Shown: piece by piece, positions 25,781-34,991 of the stretch
Position numbering within the stretch: position 1 is the stretch's first letter
Layout of the letters: every line of letters starts with the position of its first letter
Source: BOG-908 sp964242115
Lineage (GTDB): Bacteria; Pseudomonadota; Alphaproteobacteria; Acetobacterales; Acetobacteraceae
Assembly: GCA_964242115.1 (NCBI GenBank)
Contig: CAXSZX010000006.1
Location: 158,328 to 222,327 of the forward strand
Length of the DNA: 64,000 nt
Direction of reading: 5' to 3'
Notes under the pieces: model-generated
Databases searched by the model: none
What the model saw: the letters and a program-made list of their open reading frames with translations, nothing else
What the model was told of the DNA's origin: nothing
Made by a program: the position numbers and the translations under genes

Positions 25781-26916
25781 TCAACACCCACGAGCCTGTT
25801 GAAGATGGCGAACTGGCCGGCGCTCGTCTCCTCCCAGCCGAAACCTTCCGCATAGGCACGCGTGGCCGCTCTGCAGATCGGATCGGTCTGCCAGGCCAGC
25901 ACCGCTTCGGCGATCGCTCCGGGGGTGCGGGCATGCGCGATGGCACCGGCCTCGGGCGCAGCTACCACTTCGGGGTTGCCGGGAATCGGGCTGGCCACAA
26001 CGGCCGTCCCGCACGCCATCGATTCCAGCAGCACGTTGGCCCAGCCTTCTCGCTCGGAGGACAGCACCGAAAGGTCGGCGGCGCTGTACAAACCGGCGAG
26101 CTCGGCATGCGGCAGGCTGCCGAGCAGGCGCACCCTGTCGGCCGCGCCCAGTTGCGCCGCCAGCGCCTGCAGCCGGCCGCGCTCGGGGCCCTCGCCGGCG
26201 ATCAGCAGGCTCCAGCCGGGCAGGCGGGTCAACGCCTCGATGGTCAGTGCGTGGCCCTTGCGCGGGATCAGAGCGCCCACCGAAACCAGGGTGCGACCCT
26301 GCACGCCCCATCTGTGCCGCGCCTCCGCCGGGTCCAGCGGCCGGAAGACGGCCAGGTCCACGCCGTTGCGCAGCACGGTGATCTTGCCCCCGTCCGCACC
26401 CAGCGCCACCAGCCGGTCCCGCAGCCCCGCGCTGACGGTGACCACGTGCGCCGCGTCGGCGGCCGCCCGCAGGATCATCCGCCTTGCCGCGGGGTAGTCG
26501 GGGAACTGTGTTACGTCCGAACCGCGAGCGGTGATCACCACCGGCAGGCCGAAACGCCGGCCGAGCCAGGTGGCGGCCACGCCGTCCGGGTAGAAGTAGT
26601 GCGCGTCGATGGCGTCGAAGCGCGCGCCCTGTGCCAGCAGCCTGGCCAGGCTGCGCGCTGCGGTGCGGTAGAGCAGCCAGGGGGCCACGCGCATGCCGAT
26701 GGCAGGGACCGAGAGCCAGCGCGGATGCAGCACGCGCAGGCCGTGGCGCTGCTCCTCGGCGGGCACGGCTTGGCCGGGGAAGCGGACGACGGGGGCGAGG
26801 ACCTGCGCGGTGGCCTGGCCGGTGCCGACCAGGTGGCGCAGGCGGTTCTCGACGAAGACGCCGTGGTTGGGGTGGGCGGCGTTTGGGTAGAGGGTGGTGA
26901 AAACCAGCAGGTTCAA
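25774..26916 (-). CDS. GT4 family glycosyltransferase
   Basis: Retaining GT-B glycosyltransferase of about 380 residues, probably acting on the XrtA-locus polysaccharide. The nucleotide-binding C-terminal half shows VSVGALIPRKGHALTIEAL and the donor-site motif EGWANVLLESMACGTAVVAS (Glu-x7-Glu). The N-terminal half has LVFTTLYPNAAHPNHGVFVENR. No ATG is present: the frame begins with TTG codons at 26916 or 26925, both at the edge of a palindromic element, so the start is uncertain. prsT lies upstream on the same strand beyond the element. Confidence 0.85.
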   Translation of the reverse strand: MNLLVFTTLYPNAAHPNHGVFVENRLRHLVGTGQATAQVLAPVVRFPGQAVPAEEQRHGLRVLHPRWLSVPAIGMRVAPWLLYRTAARSLARLLAQGARFDAIDAHYFYPDGVAATWLGRRFGLPVVITARGSDVTQFPDYPAARRMILRAAADAAHVVTVSAGLRDRLVALGADGGKITVLRNGVDLAVFRPLDPAEARHRWGVQGRTLVSVGALIPRKGHALTIEALTRLPGWSLLIAGEGPERGRLQALAAQLGAADRVRLLGSLPHAELAGLYSAADLSVLSSEREGWANVLLESMACGTAVVASPIPGNPEVVAAPEAGAIAHARTPGAIAEAVLAWQTDPICRAATRAYAEGFGWEETSAGQFAIFNRLVGVDR

Positions 26917-27053
26917 AGCAAGCAAGCAGTTCTTTTTTGAAAAAAAGAACCAAAAAACTTTTGGTCCCTGGGGTACGCCGCGTGGGAGAGTCCGCGACAG
27001 CGCGACAAAAGTCTTTTTGCTTCTTTTTCTTCAGAAAAAGAAGGTTCTTGCTT
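26917..27053. repeat. Palindromic element, B-left/A-right (copy 19)
   Basis: Left arm CAGTTC..GAACC; core GCCGCGTGGGAGAGTCCGCG; right arm GCTTCTTTTTCTTCAG..GAAGG. Between prsT and the GT4 gene. Confidence 0.92.
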
Positions 27054-29818
27054 CACTTCAGGCTCCCCATCAGCGTCTCCGCGTCCTTCTTCTCCGGAAA
27101 CGTCGCAGCCGGGCTCAACGAAACCGCCAACTCCCGCTTCGCCTCGTCCCGCCGTCCCACCGCGTTCAGCACCCACGCGTAATGATACGCCGTTGGCGCG
27201 GCGCTCGGCCCCTGCTGCGCCGCCGCAGCCTGCGAGAGCAGCGGCAAGGCCTGCGCGGTGTCGCCCTGCCGTGCGAGTATCCAGCCCAGCGTGTCCGCCA
27301 CCTCGGGCGCCGGCGCCTGGAAGTAGGCGCGTTCGGCCAGCACGCGGGCGGCGGCGGCGTCGCCTTCCCGCTGCTTCAGCCAAGCCAGGTTGTTCAGCGT
27401 CGCCGTGTCGGGCAGGCGCAGCGTCAGCACGGCGGAGAGGTGCCGGTCCGCGTCGGCCAGCCTGCCCGCGGTGATCTCCAGCGAGCCCAGCACCGAAAGC
27501 GACGTCGCGTCGTCCGGGTGCTGCGCCGTCCAGGCGGCCAGCAGGGCGATCGCCTGGTCGTCATGGCCGGATTTCGACAGCGCGGTAGCAGCTTTGCCGG
27601 CCAGCTCGGCAGATGGGTTGGCCTTGTAGGCGGCCAGGAAGGCGGCGGCAGCCCGGGGAGTGTCGCCGGCGCTGACCAGGGCGTCGCCGGCCAGCGTGCG
27701 GGCGGCCGGCAGGTTTTGCGGGTCGCGGCACAGTTGGGCGGCGGTGGCCAGGGCGGCCTGGACGCCGCCGTCCTTGAGGTCGATGCCGACCAGGGCGCCG
27801 AGCAGCAACGGGTTGCCGGGGCTGGCCTGCAGACCCTCGCGGACCACGTCGCGGGCGTCGTCCGGCCGCTTGGCGCGCATCAGCAGGGCGGCCAATTCTG
27901 CGCGCATGCGCACGTCGCCGGGCCCGTCGCGCAGGGCCGCGTGATACACCTGTTCGGCCTGGTCGGTCTGGCCGTCGCTGGCCAGCACGCGGGCGCGCAG
28001 CAGTTCAAGCTGCGGATCGGTGCCGGCGCTGGCGCGGTCCAGCAGCGCGACGGCGCGCGTGGTCTGCTTGCCGCGCACGTAGGCACCGGCGAGTGCCGCG
28101 GTGATGCCGACGTCGCCCGGCGCCGCCGCGTGCGCCGCCTCGGCGATGGCCAGGGCGCGGTCTTGCCGGTGCTCGGCGAACAGCGAGGGCAGCAGCACGT
28201 TCAGCGCGCCGAGGTCGTCCGGATGGCGATGCAACAGGTCTTCGAGCAGTTGCTCGGCCTGCGCCTCCTCGCCGCGCAGGCCGTAGATGCGCACCAGGCT
28301 GAGCGTGGCGGTGCGGCTGTCGGGGAAGCGGCGCAGCACGTCGCGCAGCTGCGCTTCGGCCCCGTCCATGTCCAGCCCGGCGATGCGCACCTGGGCGGCC
28401 AGCACGCCCACCTCCTCGGCGTCGCCGATGCGAGCACGCAACTGCTCCACGTCGCGGGTGGCGGTGCCGACGTCGCCGCGGGCCAGTGCGGCCTGCACGA
28501 TGGCCTCGCCGGCCAGGCGCTGGTTGGGCGAGATCGCCAGCGATCGGGTCAGCTCGGCCTCGGCAGCCCGGGTGTCGCCGAGCGACAGCTCCGAGGCGGC
28601 TAGCCGGTTGAGGATCTGGACGTCGCGCGGCGCCAGACTGGCGGCCTTGCTGAAGTCGGCCTGCGCAGCCTTCAGGTCGCCGCGCATGGCCAGCGCCCGG
28701 CCGGTCAGGTCCAGCGTGTCGGCGTCGGCGACCTGGGCCAGCTTGCTGTCGTGCAGCAACGCCAGCGTCTCCTCGGGGTGGCGGCGCGCCAGGTCGATGA
28801 AGGCGAGCAGCTTCAGCCCGCCGACATCGTCCGGCTTGCGGGCGAGGAACTTGGTGGCCGCCTCCTCGGCCTGCGCTGGCTGGCCTAGTCCGAGCTTGGT
28901 CACCGCGAGGAAGTAGAAGCCGTGCGGCAGGTCGCCCAGCGCGGTGCTGATCCGGGTCAGCATGGTGTCGGCCGACGCGTAGTCGCCCTGCTGCACGGCG
29001 AGCATGGCGCCGAGGAAGTTGGCGCTGACGTTCTGCGGCGCGCCGGCCAGCACGCGGCGCAGCGAGCCGCGCGCCTGGTCCGGTTGGCCAAGCGCGGCGT
29101 AGGCACGCGCCTCGACCAGGCGGGCGTCCAGCCGCGTTGGTGTCGCGGCCAGCACGGACTGCGCCACCTTCAGCGCGGCGGCAGGGTCGTTGCGGCGCAT
29201 GGCGATCTCCGCCTGCAGCAGCTTCGCGTCGGGCTGGTTCGGCTCGGCGGCGAGGATCTTTGCAGCCAGCGCGGCGGCGCCCTCGACATCGCCGGTTCCC
29301 ATGGCGATGCGGGCGGCGGTCAGCAGGGTCTGGTGCGCGTTGGGCGAGGCGACCTCTGCCTGGGCGATGGTGGCCTGCGCGCCGCGGACGTCGCCGAGCG
29401 AGATCTGGGCGGCGGCGCGAATGGTCAGCACGTCGCCGCGGGCGCCGGGCGGGGCGTGCGCCTCGGTGAAGTCGGCCAGCACCTGGTTGAAATGCCGCTG
29501 CTCGAGGTAGGCCTGGCCCAGCGGCAGCACCACGGGCGCGCGCGGGTAGCCGCGGTCCTGGGCGCGGCGCAGCTCCAGCTCGGCGCCCTGCGGGTTGCCC
29601 AGTGCCAGGTCGACCTCGCCCAGCAGGAAGGCGGCTTCGGGGTTGTCGGGGTGGCGGCGGATCGCCTGGCGCAGGTACTGTTCGGCGCCGCGCATGTTGG
29701 ACCGCGCCATCTCGCGTCTGGCCGAGCCGATCGGGTCGCCACCGCGCAGCCCGAACCACAGGCCGGCAGCGGCCGCCAGTGCGACGGCGGGGAGGCCGAT
29801 TGCCACTGCCTTACGCAT
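27053..29818 (-). CDS. prsT: XrtA/PEP-CTERM system TPR protein PrsT
   Basis: A 921-residue TPR protein with an N-terminal membrane anchor or signal (MRKAVAIGLPAVALAAAAGLWFGL). Some twenty TPR-like repeats of 34 residues fill the rest (for example AEQYLRQAIRRHPDNPEAAFLLGEVDLALGNPQGAELELRRA). This size and position beside exosortase A genes fit PrsT, a hallmark protein of XrtA exopolysaccharide loci, thought to scaffold export or sorting. The ATG at 29818 starts the membrane segment. A sigma-54-like site lies about 50 bases upstream. The export lipoprotein is divergently transcribed. Confidence 0.88.
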   Translation of the reverse strand: MRKAVAIGLPAVALAAAAGLWFGLRGGDPIGSARREMARSNMRGAEQYLRQAIRRHPDNPEAAFLLGEVDLALGNPQGAELELRRAQDRGYPRAPVVLPLGQAYLEQRHFNQVLADFTEAHAPPGARGDVLTIRAAAQISLGDVRGAQATIAQAEVASPNAHQTLLTAARIAMGTGDVEGAAALAAKILAAEPNQPDAKLLQAEIAMRRNDPAAALKVAQSVLAATPTRLDARLVEARAYAALGQPDQARGSLRRVLAGAPQNVSANFLGAMLAVQQGDYASADTMLTRISTALGDLPHGFYFLAVTKLGLGQPAQAEEAATKFLARKPDDVGGLKLLAFIDLARRHPEETLALLHDSKLAQVADADTLDLTGRALAMRGDLKAAQADFSKAASLAPRDVQILNRLAASELSLGDTRAAEAELTRSLAISPNQRLAGEAIVQAALARGDVGTATRDVEQLRARIGDAEEVGVLAAQVRIAGLDMDGAEAQLRDVLRRFPDSRTATLSLVRIYGLRGEEAQAEQLLEDLLHRHPDDLGALNVLLPSLFAEHRQDRALAIAEAAHAAAPGDVGITAALAGAYVRGKQTTRAVALLDRASAGTDPQLELLRARVLASDGQTDQAEQVYHAALRDGPGDVRMRAELAALLMRAKRPDDARDVVREGLQASPGNPLLLGALVGIDLKDGGVQAALATAAQLCRDPQNLPAARTLAGDALVSAGDTPRAAAAFLAAYKANPSAELAGKAATALSKSGHDDQAIALLAAWTAQHPDDATSLSVLGSLEITAGRLADADRHLSAVLTLRLPDTATLNNLAWLKQREGDAAAARVLAERAYFQAPAPEVADTLGWILARQGDTAQALPLLSQAAAAQQGPSAAPTAYHYAWVLNAVGRRDEAKRELAVSLSPAATFPEKKDAETLMGSLK

Positions 29819-30177
29819 GGTGGGCCTTACGCACGGTGTGCCTCGAACATGGTGTTCCTGCTTGGAATGCGGTGTTGGTGCCACCCTACTTCATGACGCG
29901 GGCGAGTTGAACCGGCTTGCGGCCGCGCCCGATCGTTTTTGCATGTGGTGTTACCACCATGCCGGTGCGACACGGCTTTGCGCACGCGCAATCGTAGCGA
30001 TACACCGCGTGAGCGACGAACGTGCGGCAGCAAAGAGTGCCGTGATTGCCACTGTCGGTGGTGAAGTTGCCTCAATTTGAGTGCTTGATTGCAATGCTGC
30101 CTAGTTTTAGATACGGAACCAATATGCGTGCGTCCCACCCGGCGCTTGGCACATCACGGCTCAGGGCGACCAACAGA
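29819..30177. other. Divergent control region of the XrtA locus
   Basis: About 360 bases between prsT and the export gene, without a palindromic element, which is unusual for this window. It contains the sigma-54-like site for prsT and, on the + strand near 30055-30070, a weaker GG-N10-GC pair. AT content rises toward 30100. Confidence 0.6.
29868..29883 (-). promoter_or_regulatory. Candidate sigma-54 (-24/-12) promoter of prsT
   Basis: On the minus strand the sequence is TGGCACCAACACCGCA. It matches TGGCAC at -24 and GC at -12 with the required ten bases between GG and GC; the two T's of TTGC are C's. It would give a leader of about 40 bases before the prsT ATG. XrtA loci in other bacteria are known to depend on RpoN with PrsK/PrsR. 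Confidence 0.45.
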
Positions 30178-30864
30178 ATGACAGGGCGCTGCACCATTTT
30201 GTCGACGAAACCAGCTGTTTCAGGCAGGCTGGCGCGGCGTCACTTCGGACGTCGCAGCGTTGCCGTGGCGCTGGCGCTGTTGTGCGGCGCCTGCAGCGAC
30301 GTCAGCGCTGCGCCGGCAGGGGGATCGTCCGGCCAGCCGAGCGGTCAGGAGGTGGGCAGCCAGTACGTGATCGGGCCCGGCGACATCCTGTCGATCTTCG
30401 TCTACGAGGCGCCGCCGCTCTCGGTCACCGAGCTACCGGTCCGCCCGGACGGCCGCATCTCCGTCCCGCTGGTGCCCGACGTGGTTGCCGCCGGCAAGAC
30501 GCCGACGCAGTTGGGCGCGGACATCGCCGCCAGCCTGAAAAAATACGTCCAGGACCCGAACGTGACGGTGATGGTCCGCAGCTTCCAAGGACCGCTGGAC
30601 CGCCAGGTGCGGGTGATCGGCGAGGCGACCGACCCGCAGGCGATCCCCTACCGCGAGAACATGAGCCTGCTCGACGTGATGATCGCGACCAAGGGGCTCA
30701 CCAAGTTCGCCGCCGGAAACCGCGCGGTGATCGTGCGCCGCGAGGGCGGAACGGAACACCGCATCCACGTCCACCTCTCCGACCTGATCAAGGACGGCGA
30801 CATCACGCAGAACGTGCAGATGCGTCCCGGCGACACGCTTATCATTCCGCAAAGTTTTTTCTAG
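30178..30864 (+). CDS. XrtA-locus polysaccharide export lipoprotein (Wza-like)
   Basis: Outer-membrane export protein of the Wza/EpsA family. A lipoprotein signal ends in LALLCGAC. The Poly_export domain opens with YVIGPGDILSIFVYEAPPLSV and contains PDVVAAGKTPTQLGADI; an SLBB-like segment follows (VRVIGEATDPQAIPY..LLDVMIATKGLTKFAAGNRA). The length of 228 residues is short for Wza but normal for XrtA loci. The start is uncertain: ATG 30178 gives a leader of about 40 residues before the lipid cysteine; ATG 30124 is also in frame. It begins the rightward operon. Confidence 0.88.
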   Translation: MTGRCTILSTKPAVSGRLARRHFGRRSVAVALALLCGACSDVSAAPAGGSSGQPSGQEVGSQYVIGPGDILSIFVYEAPPLSVTELPVRPDGRISVPLVPDVVAAGKTPTQLGADIAASLKKYVQDPNVTVMVRSFQGPLDRQVRVIGEATDPQAIPYRENMSLLDVMIATKGLTKFAAGNRAVIVRREGGTEHRIHVHLSDLIKDGDITQNVQMRPGDTLIIPQSFF

Positions 30865-30891
30865 CAAGCTATTACCAGGTCAAGGTGTTCG

Positions 30892-32397
30892 ATGGAATCG
30901 TTGCAGGATCTGGCGGGCCGTTACGGCGCCCTTGCCTGGCGCCGGCGGTGGTGGGGCGTGGCTGCGGCCTGGCTGGTGTGCCTGGCCGGCTGGCTGGCGG
31001 TTGCCGCGTTGCCGAACCAGTATGAGGCAAGCGCGCGCGTCTACATCGATGCGGACGCGGTGCTGACGCCGCTGCTGCACGGCATCGCCACCGACACGTC
31101 TACGGTGGACCAGATCGACCTGCTGCAGCACACGCTGCTCTCGCGCCCGAACCTCGAGAAGATCATAGCCAAGACCGACCTCTCGCTGGACACCCGCTCG
31201 CCCACCGATATGGAGCAGATGGTGCTTCGGCTCGGGTCCACCATTAAGGTGACCACGCAGTCGCACAACATCTTCTCGATCGCCTTCCGCAACCCCGACC
31301 GGCAGCTGGCCTTCGACGTGGTGCAGGCGGTGCTGGCCAGCTACATCGAGAACCGCGCCGGCGACAACCGCGACGACTACGAAAAGGCCGGCGCTTTCCT
31401 CGACGAGCAGATCGCCAGCTACGAGCGCCAGCTGCGCGACGCCGAGCACGCTCGCGCCGAGTTCCGTACGAAATACGTCGACCTGCTGCCGGGCGACGGC
31501 GGCGGGGTGAACCGGCTGGAACAGGCGCGCGGCCAGGTGACGTCGCTCTCCGGCCAGTTGTCGGATGCGAGGTCCCGCCGCACGCTGCTCGCCCGCGAGC
31601 TGGCAACCACGCAGCAGGTGGTGGTGACAGAGGCCGCGTCCGGCGGCGGCTTCGACCCGCACACCTCGCTGCGCGCCGCCGAGCAGAAGCTGCGCGAATT
31701 GCAGCAGGTCTACACCGACGCCTACCCCGAAGTGGTCTCGCAGCGCCGCACGGTGGAGAGCCTGCGCCACACCGAGGACAAGCCGGCGCAGGCCGCCTCC
31801 GGCGGCAAGTCCGCGCCCAACCCGGTCTACGAGCAGTTGAAGCTGCGCCTGGTGGAAACCGACGCGCTGATCGACAGCCTGCAGCGCCAGATCGAGGATG
31901 CCACGCGCGAGCGCGACCGGCTGGACGCGGTCGCCCACGGCGCGCCCAACCTGGAAGCGCGCTACATCAACCTCAACCGCGACTACGACGTGCTGCGCAA
32001 GAACTACGACGAGCTGCTGGCCCGCCGCGAGGGCATGCGCATCGCGACGGCCGCGCAGGTGCGCGCCAACAACGTCAAGATGGTGATCATCGACCCGCCA
32101 GTGGTGCCGCAGCGTCCGGTGGCCCCGGCGCGCGTGCTGCTCTCGGTGGCCGTGCTGCTCGCCGGGCTCGCCGCCGGGGTGGGAGTCGTTGCGGGCATGA
32201 TCACGCTGGACAATTCGTTTCATACAACTATCGACCTGCGGGCGATGGGCCGTCCGGTGATCGGTGCCATCTCGCTGGCGGTGCTGCCGCCCACGCTGTC
32301 GATGCGGCTGCGCCACGCCGCCGTGTTCGGCTCCTCGATCGGGCTGCTGGCCGTGGTCTGTGGCGGCGTGCTGCTGCACTACACGCAGCGCCTCTGA
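30892..32397 (+). CDS. XrtA-locus polysaccharide chain-length determinant
   Basis: Wzz-type inner-membrane protein of 501 residues. A first membrane segment lies near residues 20-40 (WWGVAAAWLVCLAGWLAVAAL). A large periplasmic coiled-coil region follows (for example AFLDEQIASYERQLRDAEHARAEFRTKY) and a C-terminal membrane segment after the PPVVPQRPVAPARV proline motif; a further hydrophobic stretch ends the protein. It sets polymer length with the adjacent tyrosine kinase. Its stop overlaps the kinase start (TGATGG). Confidence 0.9.
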   Translation: MESLQDLAGRYGALAWRRRWWGVAAAWLVCLAGWLAVAALPNQYEASARVYIDADAVLTPLLHGIATDTSTVDQIDLLQHTLLSRPNLEKIIAKTDLSLDTRSPTDMEQMVLRLGSTIKVTTQSHNIFSIAFRNPDRQLAFDVVQAVLASYIENRAGDNRDDYEKAGAFLDEQIASYERQLRDAEHARAEFRTKYVDLLPGDGGGVNRLEQARGQVTSLSGQLSDARSRRTLLARELATTQQVVVTEAASGGGFDPHTSLRAAEQKLRELQQVYTDAYPEVVSQRRTVESLRHTEDKPAQAASGGKSAPNPVYEQLKLRLVETDALIDSLQRQIEDATRERDRLDAVAHGAPNLEARYINLNRDYDVLRKNYDELLARREGMRIATAAQVRANNVKMVIIDPPVVPQRPVAPARVLLSVAVLLAGLAAGVGVVAGMITLDNSFHTTIDLRAMGRPVIGAISLAVLPPTLSMRLRHAAVFGSSIGLLAVVCGGVLLHYTQRL

Positions 32398-33194
32398 TGG
32401 ACGGGCACACTCCCCCCATGCTTGCAGACGCCAAGGCGCGTACCCTGGCCGACATGGCGCGTGCCGGCCTGATCATCGAGACCGAGGGCCGCACCAGGCT
32501 CGGCGACGAGTTCCGCATCGCCGCCTCGCGCCTGCACACCGTGGTGAAGGGCTCGATCGCCGCCGGCGAACGCTGCGGCAACATGGTGCTGATCACCAGC
32601 ACCCGTCCGGCCGAGGGCAAGAGTTTCGCCGCCCTGAACATCGCCGCGTCGCTGGCGCGCACCGGCTCACGCCCGGTGCTGCTGGTGGATGCCGACGCCA
32701 AGGTGCGCTGCCTGTCCGAGCTGATCGGGCTGGTCGGCACGCCAGGGTTGCTCGACCTCGCCGCCGACGATGCGCTCGACCCCGAGCGCCTTGTGGTGGC
32801 AACACCGGTGCCCGGCCTGTCGATCCTGCCGCTCGGCGACACCAGGGTCGGGCTCGAGCTGGGCGAGCGCAGCCAGCCGCTGCCGTCCGCCGCCGAGCTG
32901 CTGTCGCGCCACTTCTCGGCGTCGACCGTGGTGATCGACACCGGCCCGCTGCTGGCGACCAGCGACCCCAGCGTGCTGGCGCCGGTCGTCTCGCAGGTGA
33001 TGATGGTGGTCGAAGCCGGCCGCACGCAGCGCAGCGAGCTGGAAGCGGCGTTGGAGATGGTGAAAGCCTGCCCGAAGGTGGTGCTGCTGCTCAACAAGCA
33101 GGCCGGGCGCAACCGGTCGAGCTTCGGGGCCTACAGCTACACCGGCGAGTACTACGCGAAGCCGAACGCGCCGCCGCCGAAACGGCCTGAGTAA
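32397..33194 (+). CDS. XrtA-associated tyrosine autokinase
   Basis: Cytoplasmic BY-kinase of 265 residues that regulates polysaccharide polymerisation through the chain-length protein. The Walker A-like motif TSTRPAEGKS is at residues 67-76, Walker A' is LLVDADAK, and STVVIDTGPLL is Walker B. The C-terminal tail holds a tyrosine cluster (SFGAYSYTGEYYAKP), the autophosphorylation sites. It overlaps the chain-length gene by one base and ends within a few bases of a palindromic element. Confidence 0.9.
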   Translation: MDGHTPPMLADAKARTLADMARAGLIIETEGRTRLGDEFRIAASRLHTVVKGSIAAGERCGNMVLITSTRPAEGKSFAALNIAASLARTGSRPVLLVDADAKVRCLSELIGLVGTPGLLDLAADDALDPERLVVATPVPGLSILPLGDTRVGLELGERSQPLPSAAELLSRHFSASTVVIDTGPLLATSDPSVLAPVVSQVMMVVEAGRTQRSELEAALEMVKACPKVVLLLNKQAGRNRSSFGAYSYTGEYYAKPNAPPPKRPE

Positions 33195-33340
33195 GGAAGG
33201 CCTTCTTTTTTGAAAGGAAGAAGCAAAAAACTTCTGTCTGCGCTGTCGCGTGCTGCTGAGGCGTGGTGTTTCGACATCACGCACCCAAAAGCGCAAAAGT
33301 TCTTTGGTTCTTTTTTTCAAAAAAGAACCGCTTTCTTACT
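33193..33340. repeat. Palindromic element, A-left/B-right (copy 20)
   Basis: Left arm GGCCTTC..GAAGC; core GCTGTCGCG with GGTGTTTCGACATCACG; right arm GGTTC..GAACCGC. It splits the kinase from the barrel gene and runs into the barrel gene's signal peptide. Confidence 0.9.
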
Positions 33341-34991
33341 TCTTCTTTTGCTGCCCGCCACCGCCCGCGCACAAGACGTCCCCGACGCCCCAGCCCCCAC
33401 CGACACCGTCCTGCCACGCACCGGCGTGGACCCCGGCGTCTCCGACCTACGCGAGCACCTGCTGGACTCGTTCGGCGACGCGCCGCCCCCGCCGCACGGC
33501 GTCTCACCGCCCAACCTGCAAGTCAGCGGGCAGCTCGGCGTCTCCGAGGAGTACACCGACAACGCCGGTGCCATCGCCGGCGGCGGTGCAAGCGGCGCTG
33601 GCAGCGACTTCATCACCATGATCCAGCCGCGGCTCGACGTTGTGGAGACCTCGCAGCGCGTGCAGGCGAGCATCGACTACGCGCCCATCGCCCAGATCTA
33701 CGCGGAGAACTCGAGCTTCTCGCAATTCGAGGAGCAGGGCAACGGCGACGTCCTGCTAACCGCGCTTCCGGGCTGGCTATACCTCGACGCGCGCGGCCAA
33801 ATCAGCCAGCAGGCGGTGTTCGGCGGCGTGGGGCCCGGCAGCACCGCCACCCTCTCGCCGGACGAGCGAGAGACCGTCAGCAGCATCTCCGTCTCGCCCT
33901 ACGTCACCCGCGCCTTCGGCGGCGCCGGCACGCTGCAGGCGGGCGTAGGCTACAGCTACACCGCCACCGACGCGCCGAACCTGCTCGGCGGCCGGGACGC
34001 CATCCTGGCCGACCCGCTGCTGCAGGATGGGGGGACGTTCGGCAGTTCCAACCTGTCCACCGACCGGGCCTACGCCAACTTCACTACCGGCGAAGACCTG
34101 GCGCGCGTGCGTGACAAGGTGGGCTTCGACAGCTCGTTCTACTCCGGATCCGGGGCGCTGGCCGGCGGACGGCGCGTGCTGGGCACCGACGACGTCAGCT
34201 ACGCGCTTACCCGCCTGGTCACCCTGCTGGGCGAGGCCGGGTTCGAGGACCTCGACTACCCGCGCAGCGCCTATAAATACGTGGGCGCCATAGGCTCCGG
34301 CGGCACCGAGCTCACCTTCGCCCGCGGCAGCACGCTGACCCTGGAGTATCGCTACACCGACGGGTTCGGCTCGTTCTTCGCGCAGGGCTCGGTGCAGGCC
34401 TCTCCGCGCATCCGCGTCTTCGGCGGCTACTCGGAAGGCATCTCCACCTTCGACCAGGACCAGCAGAACACGCTGCTCTCCGGCAGCACGGACGCGACCG
34501 GTGCGGCGGCGTCCGCCCTGCTGGCAGCCCCGCTGCTCGCCACCAGCAACTTCTTCGGCGCCAACCAGAACCTCAGCCGGCTGGCGCGGCTGAGCGTGAC
34601 GGCGAGCTATCTGGGCGACTACGACACTGTCACCCTGTCCGTGCAGAGCGAGACCACGACGCCGGTCGGCCGCCAGGTGGGCGAGCTGGCACAGATCAGC
34701 ACCAGCGGCATCTTCGGCAACGTCAGCGAGCGGCACCAGATTACCGACACGCTGGACCTCACAGGGTTTTTGCAATACGGCAGCAGCCGCACGGGCCTTG
34801 TCGCCAACACGTCCGGCGACGAGGTCAGCGTCTCCGTCGGTGTCGAGAAGTCGTTCCCGCGGCAGATCAGCACGTATCTTCGTTTCGGCGGCAACTACTA
34901 TGTCGGCGGGTCTGCGGCGGCCGCCTCCGGGCTGCGCGGTCAGGTTGGCAACGAGTCCAGCGTCGTCATCGGCGCCGTCAAGAGGTTCTGA
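33210..34991 (+). CDS. XrtA-locus outer-membrane beta-barrel protein (TIGR03016-like)
   Basis: Probable outer-membrane barrel of the PEP-CTERM/XrtA system. Alternating beta segments run from about residue 100 to the end and finish with SSVVIGAVKRF, a typical C-terminal strand ending in Phe. The mature protein probably starts at QDVPDAP after ATARA. The start is abnormal: the signal peptide's basic region is formed by the palindromic element (FFQKRTAFLLLLLLPATARA), and the only ATG/GTG/TTG start in frame is a TTG at 33210 near the element's left edge. Translation of the element seems needed, unless a rare start codon is used. The deacetylase start overlaps its stop by one base. Confidence 0.7.
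   Translation: MKGRSKKLLSALSRAAEAWCFDITHPKAQKFFGSFFQKRTAFLLLLLLPATARAQDVPDAPAPTDTVLPRTGVDPGVSDLREHLLDSFGDAPPPPHGVSPPNLQVSGQLGVSEEYTDNAGAIAGGGASGAGSDFITMIQPRLDVVETSQRVQASIDYAPIAQIYAENSSFSQFEEQGNGDVLLTALPGWLYLDARGQISQQAVFGGVGPGSTATLSPDERETVSSISVSPYVTRAFGGAGTLQAGVGYSYTATDAPNLLGGRDAILADPLLQDGGTFGSSNLSTDRAYANFTTGEDLARVRDKVGFDSSFYSGSGALAGGRRVLGTDDVSYALTRLVTLLGEAGFEDLDYPRSAYKYVGAIGSGGTELTFARGSTLTLEYRYTDGFGSFFAQGSVQASPRIRVFGGYSEGISTFDQDQQNTLLSGSTDATGAAASALLAAPLLATSNFFGANQNLSRLARLSVTASYLGDYDTVTLSVQSETTTPVGRQVGELAQISTSGIFGNVSERHQITDTLDLTGFLQYGSSRTGLVANTSGDEVSVSVGVEKSFPRQISTYLRFGGNYYVGGSAAAASGLRGQVGNESSVVIGAVKRF

Noticed and set aside
30143..30160. Second sigma-54 site (TTGGCACATCACGGCT) for the export gene
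   Set aside because: The GG to GC spacing is one base too short, and the site lies downstream of one possible start codon.
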